DNA of 64,000 nucleotides from Myxococcus stipitatus DSM 14675 (lineage in GTDB: Bacteria; Myxococcota; Myxococcia; Myxococcales; Myxococcaceae): contig NC_020126.1 in the NCBI RefSeq assembly GCF_000331735.1, positions 1,178,001-1,242,000 of the forward strand, written 5' to 3'. Of this stretch, positions 14,837-21,487 are shown in pieces. A program made the translations under genes and the position numbers. The first letter of the stretch is position 1. Each line of letters opens with the position of its first letter. The notes under the pieces were generated by a model, which was given only the letters and a program-made list of their open reading frames with translations, did not search any database and was not told where the DNA came from.

Positions 14837-14870
14837 GGGGCAAAGTGCCCCGTTCGGGGCAAATCTCCCC
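14837..14870. promoter_or_regulatory. Tandem palindromic operator (two 15-bp inverted repeats), divergent region
   Basis: Two palindromes lie head to tail: GGGGCAAAGTGCCCC (14837-14851) and GGGGCAAATCTCCCC (14856-14870), separated by 4 bp, centre to centre 19 bp. The same arrangement with the same 4-bp gap occurs at 21442-21475. The site lies between divergent sigma-54 promoter candidates facing the htrA-like gene (minus) and the response regulator gene (plus), as expected for an upstream activating site serving both. It is the main feature of the 452-bp non-coding stretch 14562-15013. The likely ligand is the Fis-type DNA-binding domain of the NtrC-family regulator at 18158; this is inference. 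Confidence 0.7.
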
Positions 14871-14903
14871 GGGGCGTTCTGCCGCTCGCGCCTGGGAGGG
14901 AGG

Positions 14904-14919
14904 TGGCACGTCGAATGCT
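14904..14919 (+). promoter_or_regulatory. Sigma-54 promoter for the response regulator / membrane protein pair
   Basis: TGGCACGTCGAATGCT matches the sigma-54 consensus at all defined positions except one in the -12 element. It shares 14 of 16 bases with the promoter at 21361-21376, and both are followed by CT. It lies 34 bp downstream of the tandem palindrome and about 95 bp before the ATG at 15014. Confidence 0.75.
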
Positions 14920-15013
14920 CTGCGCCAGGACCGCCTCACCTCGCTGGGGGCCTCGAAGCAGAGAGGCCCTCCCAGGGGATGGGCAGCCCACCTCGCTGAT
15001 AGGAGTCGACTTG

Positions 15014-15469
15014 ATGGAGCGCGACGAGGAGCAGACGCAGTCGAGTGAGTGGCCGTGGCCGGTGGAGGCGGAGACGGGGCGGCGGGCGCGGGTGTTGGTG
15101 GCGGAGGACCAGCCGGAGATGCGGGCGCTCCTGCATCGGGCGCTGAAGCGCCGGGGCTACGAGGTGGTGGAGGCCTCGGATGGGCCGGGCCTGGTGCAGG
15201 CCATCATCGATGGGCTGCTGGCCGAGCAGACGCTGGTTCCGGACCTCATCATCACGGACGTGCGGATGCCTGGGTATTCGGGCCTGGAGGTGGTGGCTCG
15301 GCTGCGGCGCGAGGGGTGGAAGACGCCGGTCATCCTGATTACAGCGTTCGGGGATGCGCAGCTGCATCAGGAAGCGGAGCTGTTGGGCGCGGCGCGGGTG
15401 TTGGACAAGCCGTTCGCGATGGAGGATTTGTGTGGCGCGGCGGAGGCGCTCGTTCCTCCGGTCCGTTGA
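15014..15469 (+). CDS. Single-domain response regulator
   Basis: A 151-residue protein made of a 25-residue N-terminal tail and one CheY-like receiver. Acidic pocket residues are seen in VAEDQPEMR, the phospho-acceptor is Asp82 in ITDVRMPG, the Thr is in ILITAFG and the Lys is in VLDKPF. There is no output domain, so it must act by protein contact or as a phosphate sink. ATG 15014 has AGGAG eight bases upstream. The next gene begins within 25 bp of its stop. It lies behind a sigma-54 promoter (14904) and the tandem palindrome shared with htrA. The cognate kinase may be the sensor at 19507, but that is not shown by sequence. Confidence 0.88.
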   Translation: MERDEEQTQSSEWPWPVEAETGRRARVLVAEDQPEMRALLHRALKRRGYEVVEASDGPGLVQAIIDGLLAEQTLVPDLIITDVRMPGYSGLEVVARLRREGWKTPVILITAFGDAQLHQEAELLGAARVLDKPFAMEDLCGAAEALVPPVR

Positions 15470-15493
15470 GTGGTTGGTTGCCCTGCGTGGGCG

Positions 15494-16507
15494 ATGTGGG
15501 GCGTGGGTGAGCAGTCTCGAGGAGTGGTGTCCCGGGCCTTGTTGAGGCGAGGGGTCCTCGCCTTGTTGCCGTTGGTGTTGTTGTCGTTGGCGTTCCTGGT
15601 CATGCGGCACGAGCTGCGTGAGCTGAGCGCGGCGGCGATGATGCGGGCGTTGACGTCGATTCCTCGCGAGCGCATCGCGTGGGCGGTGGTGTGCGCGGCG
15701 AGCAACTACCTGGCGTTGACGTTGTATGACGTCTTGGCGTTGAGGCACCTGGGGCGGCGGTTGCCGTACCGGCAGGTGGGCTTCACGTCCTTCGTCGGCT
15801 ATGCGTTTGGCCACAACATCGGGATGTCTTTCCTGACGGGCGGCGGCGTTCGCTACCGGCTGTATTCGGCGCGCGGGTTGAGTGCGTGGGATGTGGCGCG
15901 GGTGGGGACGTTCAACGCGCTGACGTTCTGGTCGGGGTTGTTGGCGGTGGCGGGGGTGGCGCTGGTGGTGGACGCGGGGCAGGGGGCGATGTCCGCGCTG
16001 TCGTTGAGGCCAGGGGTGGCGCGGGGGTTGGGGTTGGGGATGTTGGGGGTGTTGGGGGCGTACCTGGTGGCGTGCGCGCGGGTGAGGCGGACGCTGAAGG
16101 TGCCGAGGTTGGGGGTGGAGTTGTCGTTGCCGACGTGGAGGCTGGCGGTGGCGCAGGTGGTGGTGTCGTGTCTGGACTGGACGTTGGGGGCGATGGTGTT
16201 GTGGGTGCTGTTGCCGCAGGGGGTGGGGATTCAGCCCGCGAGCATGGTGGCGTTGTTCGCGGTGGCGCAGTTGTTGGGGATCGCGAGCCAGGTGCCGGGT
16301 GGGCTGGGAGTGTTCGACTCGGTGATTCTGGCGGCGCTGACGCCCGAGGTGCCCGGGGCGGTGGTGCTGGGCACGCTGGTGGTGTACCGCGTCGTCTATT
16401 ACCTGCTGCCTTTCGCCGTGGCCTCGCTGATGCTGGCGGGCCATGAGCTGTCATTGCATCGAGGACAGGTGGCGCAGTGGCGGGGGCGCAGAAGGCAGGC
16501 GGGGTGA
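15494..16507 (+). CDS. YbhN/MprF-type (UPF0104) integral membrane protein
   Basis: About 337 residues with eight or so hydrophobic segments. The pattern FTSFVGYAFGHNIGMSFLTGGGVRYRLY in the first third and a later PGGLGVFDSVIL match the membrane (flippase-like) half of lysylphosphatidylglycerol synthetases and YbhN proteins; the cytoplasmic synthetase domain is absent. A role in moving or tolerating modified lipids is plausible and would fit an envelope-stress setting. The start is uncertain: a GTG directly after the previous stop (15470), this ATG, or GTGs at 15518-15523 are possible. It is co-directional with the response regulator. A terminator follows at 16514. Confidence 0.82.
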   Translation: MWGVGEQSRGVVSRALLRRGVLALLPLVLLSLAFLVMRHELRELSAAAMMRALTSIPRERIAWAVVCAASNYLALTLYDVLALRHLGRRLPYRQVGFTSFVGYAFGHNIGMSFLTGGGVRYRLYSARGLSAWDVARVGTFNALTFWSGLLAVAGVALVVDAGQGAMSALSLRPGVARGLGLGMLGVLGAYLVACARVRRTLKVPRLGVELSLPTWRLAVAQVVVSCLDWTLGAMVLWVLLPQGVGIQPASMVALFAVAQLLGIASQVPGGLGVFDSVILAALTPEVPGAVVLGTLVVYRVVYYLLPFAVASLMLAGHELSLHRGQVAQWRGRRRQAG

Positions 16508-16513
16508 AGGCAT

Positions 16514-16539
16514 GACCCGCTCTCAGGTCAGAGCGGGTC
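16514..16539. terminator. Bidirectional terminator hairpin
   Basis: GACCCGCTCT (16514-16523) pairs perfectly with AGAGCGGGTC (16530-16539) around a six-base loop. It sits between the stop of the UPF0104 gene and the stop of the convergent lipoprotein gene at 16555, so it can serve both. Confidence 0.8.
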
Positions 16540-16554
16540 GTGGAGAGGGCTCCG

Positions 16555-17166
16555 CTACTTATTGAAGGTCGCGCAGACCGAGTTCCCGTTCAGGGCACGC
16601 AAGCCCATGGTGATGGTCGTCGTCATGGGAGGAACGCAGATGCTGAGATTGAACTCCGCTGATTGGCCGTTGTTCGACATCGAGTAGCCGGTAATCAGCA
16701 AGTTGCCAGCTATGACGGAACCGGACGGCCGGAAAAAGTCAAAGGCGAGCGTTTCGGTAGTGCTCGGGAGTTCGCCCGCTTGAGTTGCATACACCTTGAC
16801 GCGAGCGCGAACCGTATCACGGTCTGACATGCAGAACAGGTGCGGCCCCCAGAGAACAGGCGTCACACTGTAGATGACCGGCCCACGGACCCCATCCTGT
16901 CCGACCACCTTGTTCCAGGTCGGAGGGTATGTCGCGAAGTTTGAGCATTCGGCCGGGGCCACATCGACACAGGTGGAGGTCGCCGTCGAACAGTACTCGC
17001 CGTAGCCGCAGCCACTCGGCTGAGGCAGGGACGGGTCACAGCTGGCTCCAACGACAGACTGGCTGACGGACTCCGCCGAAGTCGTCTCCCCACCCTCCTG
17101 CGGGCCCGGCCCACAGGCCACGGTCATGAGCGCCACCGCACCAACAATCTGATTCAGCTTCCGCAT
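16555..17166 (-). CDS. Small secreted lipoprotein of unknown function
   Basis: A 203-residue protein with a lipoprotein signal (MRKLNQIVGAVALMTVACG; probable lipidated Cys18) followed by a Ser/Glu-rich linker. A short Cys-rich segment comes next (CDPSLPQPSGCGYGEYC then STCVD), typical of myxobacterial surface proteins. The C-terminal 120 residues look like a beta-sandwich with alternating hydrophobic residues and one or two cysteine pairs. GGGGAA lies just before the ATG. No function can be assigned. GC content in the body looks lower than in the neighbours, which may mark a lineage-specific gene. Confidence 0.75.
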   Translation of the reverse strand: MRKLNQIVGAVALMTVACGPGPQEGGETTSAESVSQSVVGASCDPSLPQPSGCGYGEYCSTATSTCVDVAPAECSNFATYPPTWNKVVGQDGVRGPVIYSVTPVLWGPHLFCMSDRDTVRARVKVYATQAGELPSTTETLAFDFFRPSGSVIAGNLLITGYSMSNNGQSAEFNLSICVPPMTTTITMGLRALNGNSVCATFNK

Positions 17167-17343
17167 AGGTTCCCCAATCACAAGTCCCACCGGTTCGTGG
17201 GCGGCGCGTGATACCAAGCGCTCCCGCAAGTTCAAACGATCAGGGCCAGAATCCATGCCTGTTTGCCGGTCCTTGTGCGCTGCTTCGTCCAGACCCCGGG
17301 TCGGTTGTGCCGGCCCTCGTTTCCTGCTTGCGTGGGCGCCTCG

Positions 17344-18147
17344 ATGCGCATGAATCCAACAGCATGGCTGTCGGCGCTGGGTGTTCTGGTCATGGGGATG
17401 AGTAACGGCTGTGGTGGGGCGCCGGCGCACCGGCGTGTGACCGAGAACACGCTCTCGCGGAAGGTGGCGCGCATCGTGAAGGAGTATCCGCACTCCACCG
17501 AGGCCTTCACCCAGGGCCTCGTCTTCCACCAGGGCCGTCTGTTCGAGAGCACCGGCCACCAAGGCACCCTGCGCGAAATCTCCCTCGAGTCCGCCACCCC
17601 ACTCTGGATGGAGCGCCTGGGAGACATCTTCGCGGAGGGCCTCGCCACCGACGGCGAGCACCTCTACCAGCTCACCTGGACCGAAGGTCAGCTCTTCACC
17701 TGGAGCGGCCTGCCCCCCACACGCCTGCGCACCACGCGCTACTCCGGCGAGGGCTGGGGCCTCTGCTACTGGCAGGGCAAGCTCATCCGCAGCGACGGCT
17801 CCTCCACGCTGACCTTCCACGCCCCCGACACCTTCGAGCCCCTGAGCACCCTCGAGGTCACCCTCAACGGCCAACCCCAGGACCAGCTCAACGAGCTCGA
17901 GTGCGCCAACGGCGTCATCTACGCCAACGTCTGGCACTCCGCCTACGTCCTCGAAATCGACCCCACCAGCGGCCACGTCACGGGCCTCATCGACGCCTCC
18001 GCCCTCGTGCGCGCCGCAGGCCCCCAGCTCAACCGCCCCGATGCCGTCCTCAACGGCATCGCCGTGGAGCCCGGCACCGGACGCATGCTGATGACCGGCA
18101 AGCTCTGGCCCAAGCTCTTCGAAGTGCGCCTGGACCCCGTGGACTGA
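17344..18147 (+). CDS. Glutaminyl-peptide cyclotransferase (glutamine cyclotransferase family), lipoprotein
   Basis: A 267-residue protein: a signal sequence ending MGMSNGC, then a five-bladed-propeller-type glutamine cyclotransferase domain. Family features include VKEYPHSTEAFTQGLVFHQG, YESTG-like FESTGHQG, GWGLCYWQG, SDGSSTLTFH, NELECANGVIYANVW and LNGIAVEP near the end. These enzymes convert N-terminal Gln to pyroglutamate; the bacterial forms are like the plant enzyme. It would work in the periplasm or on the outer membrane. Start at 17344 is chosen for the signal peptide; Met3 (17350) is also possible. It is convergent with the NtrC-type gene, 10 bp apart. Confidence 0.88.
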   Translation: MRMNPTAWLSALGVLVMGMSNGCGGAPAHRRVTENTLSRKVARIVKEYPHSTEAFTQGLVFHQGRLFESTGHQGTLREISLESATPLWMERLGDIFAEGLATDGEHLYQLTWTEGQLFTWSGLPPTRLRTTRYSGEGWGLCYWQGKLIRSDGSSTLTFHAPDTFEPLSTLEVTLNGQPQDQLNELECANGVIYANVWHSAYVLEIDPTSGHVTGLIDASALVRAAGPQLNRPDAVLNGIAVEPGTGRMLMTGKLWPKLFEVRLDPVD

Positions 18148-18157
18148 ACCCCGCCCC

Positions 18158-19525
18158 TCAGGGCTTCTTCGCTTCGTCGTCCCGCTCCAGCTTGCGGTAC
18201 AGCGTCTTGCGGTCCACGCCGAGAATCCGCGCCGCCAGCGTGCGGCTCCCACCCACCGTCTCCAGTACCCGGTGGATGTACTTCCGCTCCAGCTCCTCCA
18301 GCGTCACCAGCTCCGAGGGGTCCGTGTTCTCCGCCGCCCCCTTGGGCTGGCTGTAGTTCCGGATGCGCTCGGGCAGGTCATCCACCGTGAGCTGCTCGAA
18401 CGACGTGAGCGCCACCGCGCGCTCCATGCAGTTCTGCAGCTCGCGCACGTTCCCTGGCCACCCATACGTCAGGAGCCGCTGCGCCGCCGCGGGAGACAGC
18501 CCCACCACCCGCTTGTTGTTCCTCGCGGCGAACTGCTCGATGAACCGCTGCGACAACAACAACACGTCATTCCCTCGCGCCCGCAGCGGCGGCAGCTCCA
18601 CCCCAATCACATTCAGCCGGTAGTACAAATCCTCACGGAACCGGCCCTCCTCCACCGCCAGCTCCAAGTCCCTGTTCGTCGCCGCGACGATGCGCGCATC
18701 GAATGGAACCTCCGTGTCCCCACCCACCGGGCGCACCATCCGCTCCTGCAGCGCCCGCAGGAGCTTCGGCTGGAGCGTGAGCGGCAGCTCGCCCACCTCG
18801 TCCAGGAACAGCGTCCCGCCATGTGCCTGCACGAAGAGGCCCGTGCGCGCCGCCTTCGCGTCCGTGAACGCCCCCTTCGCGTGCCCGAACAGCTCACTCT
18901 CCAGCAGCGCCTCCGGCATCGCCGCGCAGTTGAGCGCGACGAAGGGCCCCTCGGCCCGCCGCCCTCGCGTGTGCACCGCGCGCGCGGCCACCTCCTTCCC
19001 CGTCCCGCTCTCCCCCGTAATCAGCACCGTGGAGTCCAGGTCCGCCACGCGGTCGATGAGCGCATACGCCTGCTGCATCGCGGTGCTCTCGCCCACCACC
19101 GCGCCGCTGTCCTGTCTGCGCCCCAGCTCCTGCCGCAGCCGGCGCACCTCGTCCCGGAGCGCCCGGTGCTGCACCGCCCGCTCCAGCACCAGCACCAGCG
19201 CGTCCACGTCGATGGGCTTGGTGACGAAGTCGTACGCCCCCGCGCGGATGGCGGCCACCGCCGTCTCCAGGCTCCCGAAGGCCGTCACCACGATGACCGG
19301 GATGTCCGGCCGGTTGAGCACGATGCGCTCACACAGCGCCAGCCCATCCATCCCCGGCATGCGCAGGTCCGTCAGCACCACGTCGAAGTCCTCGGTGGCA
19401 AGCCGCGTGAGCGCCTCGTCCGCCGACCCGAGCGCCACGGGCGCATAGCCCCGGCGCGTCAGTCCCTTCTCCAACAAGGCGCGCATCTCGCGCTCGTCCT
19501 CGACCATCAGGACGCGGCCTGGCAT
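18158..19525 (-). CDS. NtrC-family sigma-54-dependent response regulator
   Basis: 455 residues in the classic order. Receiver domain: acidic pair at 10-11, phospho-acceptor Asp53 in LTDLRMPG, Lys103. Central AAA+ domain: Walker A GESGTGKE 171-178, Walker B LFLDEVGEL about 239-247. C-terminal Fis-type helix-turn-helix: AARILGVDRKTLYRKL. The sigma-54-contacting loop reads GAFTDA (218-223) instead of GAFTGA. The gene overlaps the upstream sensor kinase by 19 bp, so they form a pair. The tandem palindromes at 14837 and 21442, each next to sigma-54 promoter matches, are likely binding sites. It would activate its own operon and the htrA block; this is inference from position. Confidence 0.93.
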   Translation of the reverse strand: MPGRVLMVEDEREMRALLEKGLTRRGYAPVALGSADEALTRLATEDFDVVLTDLRMPGMDGLALCERIVLNRPDIPVIVVTAFGSLETAVAAIRAGAYDFVTKPIDVDALVLVLERAVQHRALRDEVRRLRQELGRRQDSGAVVGESTAMQQAYALIDRVADLDSTVLITGESGTGKEVAARAVHTRGRRAEGPFVALNCAAMPEALLESELFGHAKGAFTDAKAARTGLFVQAHGGTLFLDEVGELPLTLQPKLLRALQERMVRPVGGDTEVPFDARIVAATNRDLELAVEEGRFREDLYYRLNVIGVELPPLRARGNDVLLLSQRFIEQFAARNNKRVVGLSPAAAQRLLTYGWPGNVRELQNCMERAVALTSFEQLTVDDLPERIRNYSQPKGAAENTDPSELVTLEELERKYIHRVLETVGGSRTLAARILGVDRKTLYRKLERDDEAKKP

Positions 19526-21030
19526 GTGTCCCCTCCGCTCGGCAGGTAGATGGAGAAGCAGCTACCGCGTCCCAGCTCGCTTCGCACGGCAATCCAGCCG
19601 CCATGGTCTCTCACCAGACCGTAGGACACGGACAACCCCAGCCCCGTGCCCTCGCCCACGTCCTTCGTGGTGAAGAACGGCTCGAACACGTGGCCCAGGA
19701 CGTCCGGCGCGATGCCAGGGCCCTCGTCCTCCACGTCGACCCGCACGTAGCTGCCCTCGGCGCCGCCCACGTCCTGGGGCGGCGTCGCCCGAATGAGGGC
19801 CGCGCGCACGCTCACCGTCCCCGGCTTGCTCATGGCCTGCAAGGCGTTCATCACCAGGTTCGTCAGCACCTGCTGCACCTGTCCTCCATCCGCCTCCAGC
19901 ATGACATCTGGCGGCACGTCTTCCACCAGGGTGATGCTCTTCTTCGAGGCCATGGGCTTCAGCAAGCTCAGCGAGCGCGCGACCAACTCCCGCACCTCCT
20001 CCGGCGCCCGGTGGGGAGCCCGCCGCCGCGCGAAGTCGAGCAACTGCCGGATGATGCCCGTCATGTGCTGCGTCTGCTGGGTGATGATGCGCGCGCACTC
20101 GGCGACCTCCTCTCCCTCCGCCTCGCCCGAGGAGATCATCTTCGAGCGGCCCATCACCACGTTGAGCGGCGTGCCCAATTCGTGCGCCACACCCGAGGCC
20201 AGCTTGCCCACCGTGGTGAGCCGGTCCGCGTGACGCAAGTGCTCCACCGCGGCCAGTCGCGCCGTCGTCTCCGTCGACAACCGCGAGCGGGTCTCCTCGA
20301 GCTGCTCACCCATGCGGTTCATCGCGTTGGCCAGCGTGGTGAGCTCGTCCCCGCGTCGCTTCGGCGGCAGCCGCACGCGCGCCGTCAAATCTCCCTGGCC
20401 GAAGCTGTGCGCGAGCTGGACCAATTGGTCCACCGGCTCGCCGACGAGCCGCCGCCCCATGGCCATGGCCACGATGAAGAACGCGAAGGTGATGGTGCCC
20501 GTGGCGACGATGGTGCCCACCACCGTGACGAAGACGTGCTGACGCTCCTCGCCCAGGGACTCGGTGATTTCGATGGCGCCGAAGCGTCGGCCGACGCCCA
20601 GGCCGATGAAGACCGGCGTGTAGGAGTGCAGCAGGCCGGGGGCGGGCTCCGGGTCCACCATGGAGCCGTCCTTGCCCTGGCGCAGCGTGGCCAGCAGGCG
20701 AGGCGGAAAGCCGACGAGGGACGGAGTCCCCGGGCCCCCATCCAACCAGACCCAGCGCAGGTGGACCTGCTCCTGGAAGTTGTTGGACTGGTGCAGGAGG
20801 TTCAGCGCTTCACGCTCACCGGCCAGCTCCCAGGCCTTGCTGATGGTCCCCGCGAGCGCGTGGCCGAGCAACCGGTGGTCGTGCTGCATGTCCAGCGCCG
20901 AGCGCTCCAGCTCCCGGCGAACCTGGATGACCTGCAGCCCGGCGATGACCGCCACGGCGAGCAGGACGAGGGCGAGGGTGAACTTACGGGCGAGTCTCAC
21001 GGTGGCTCGAGGCTGTTCCGGTCCATGCAC
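19507..21030 (-). CDS. Membrane sensor histidine kinase, partner of the NtrC-type regulator
   Basis: A 507-residue kinase. TM1 is at about 17-36, a periplasmic sensor domain spans about 37-167, TM2 is at about 168-190, and a HAMP domain covers about 190-243. The dimerisation helix carries His283 in GVAHELGTPLN, and the ATPase domain has NLVMNALQAM, DEGPGIAP and GTGLGLSV. The periplasmic part lacks cysteines and a known sensor signature. It overlaps the regulator gene by 19 bp and follows the 68-residue periplasmic protein gene by 71 bp. The set of small periplasmic protein, sensor and sigma-54 regulator resembles the ZraP-ZraS-ZraR zinc/envelope-stress system of enteric bacteria in layout, not in proven sequence homology. 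Confidence 0.93.
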   Translation of the reverse strand: MHGPEQPRATVRLARKFTLALVLLAVAVIAGLQVIQVRRELERSALDMQHDHRLLGHALAGTISKAWELAGEREALNLLHQSNNFQEQVHLRWVWLDGGPGTPSLVGFPPRLLATLRQGKDGSMVDPEPAPGLLHSYTPVFIGLGVGRRFGAIEITESLGEERQHVFVTVVGTIVATGTITFAFFIVAMAMGRRLVGEPVDQLVQLAHSFGQGDLTARVRLPPKRRGDELTTLANAMNRMGEQLEETRSRLSTETTARLAAVEHLRHADRLTTVGKLASGVAHELGTPLNVVMGRSKMISSGEAEGEEVAECARIITQQTQHMTGIIRQLLDFARRRAPHRAPEEVRELVARSLSLLKPMASKKSITLVEDVPPDVMLEADGGQVQQVLTNLVMNALQAMSKPGTVSVRAALIRATPPQDVGGAEGSYVRVDVEDEGPGIAPDVLGHVFEPFFTTKDVGEGTGLGLSVSYGLVRDHGGWIAVRSELGRGSCFSIYLPSGGDTCQAAS

Positions 21031-21101
21031 ATGGGAGGGGTCGACAACGCATGGACCGGAAGGAAGTACTCAGAAACTACCGCGATGGCCGCGGGAAGAA
21101 A

Positions 21102-21308
21102 TCAATGAGTCGTGCCGGAGTCCTTGGCGGGCGTGGGAGCGCCCTTGGCGTGGGCCGCATGCTTGTGGGCGGGCTTGGCCTTGGCGTCGGCGGGCTTCGC
21201 GGCTGCCTCGGCCGCGGGCTTCGGTGTCGCGGGGGCCTTGGGGGTCGCGGCCATCGCGCCCATCGAAACCAGTGAAAGGCCCACGGCGAGGGGAAGGAAT
21301 CGCTTCAT
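21102..21308 (-). CDS. Small Ala/Pro/Lys/His-rich periplasmic protein
   Basis: A 68-residue protein with a clear signal peptide (MKRFLPLAVGLSLVSMGAMA, cut after AMA). The mature 48 residues are almost only Ala, Pro, Lys, Thr and His, including HKHAAHAK and a C-terminal TTH. It is probably disordered and basic; the histidines could bind metal. GGAGG lies seven bases before the ATG. It is the first gene of the operon with the sensor kinase and NtrC-type regulator and has its own sigma-54 promoter at 21361-21376. A ZraP-like role as feedback partner of the sensor is an attractive guess only. Confidence 0.8.
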   Translation of the reverse strand: MKRFLPLAVGLSLVSMGAMAATPKAPATPKPAAEAAAKPADAKAKPAHKHAAHAKGAPTPAKDSGTTH

Positions 21309-21360
21309 CGGTGTCCTCCGGTCGACCCCGTGATGACTCACGAGGTTCGCGGAGGGCTAG

Positions 21361-21376
21361 AGCATCCGTCGTGCCA
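21361..21376 (-). promoter_or_regulatory. Sigma-54 promoter of the small protein-kinase-NtrC operon
   Basis: Minus strand TGGCACGACGGATGCT fits TGGCACGNNNNTTGCW at all defined positions but one. The spacing of GG and GC is correct. Transcription would begin near 21350, about 40 bases before the ATG at 21308. The tandem palindrome lies 66 bp upstream of the -24 element, a good distance for an enhancer-binding protein. Confidence 0.8.
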
Positions 21377-21391
21377 GGAGCGGCGCGGGAC

Positions 21392-21404
21392 GTTTCCCTC
21401 TGAG
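21392..21404 (-). promoter_or_regulatory. Shared 13-base element upstream of the sigma-54 promoter
   Basis: CTCAGAGGGAAAC on the minus strand, identical to 14797-14809 and placed 15 bp upstream of the -24 box. Here it is part of a longer near-palindrome, CCCTCTGAGAGGG on the plus strand. Confidence 0.5.
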
Positions 21405-21441
21405 AGGGAGCCCCGGTGGGGTGGAAGGGCCCACCGGGGCC

Positions 21442-21475
21442 GGGGCACATTGCCCCAGTCGGGGCGAAGTGCCCC
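21442..21475. promoter_or_regulatory. Tandem palindromic operator, second copy
   Basis: GGGGCACATTGCCCC (21442-21456) and GGGGCGAAGTGCCCC (21461-21475) are separated by four bases, exactly as at 14837-14870. It lies upstream of the sigma-54 promoter at 21361 and just beyond the stop codon of the lipoprotein gene at 21488. Identical spacing at two places 6.6 kb apart, each facing sigma-54 promoters, argues for one dedicated activator. Confidence 0.75.
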
Positions 21476-21487
21476 CGCTTCACGGCC

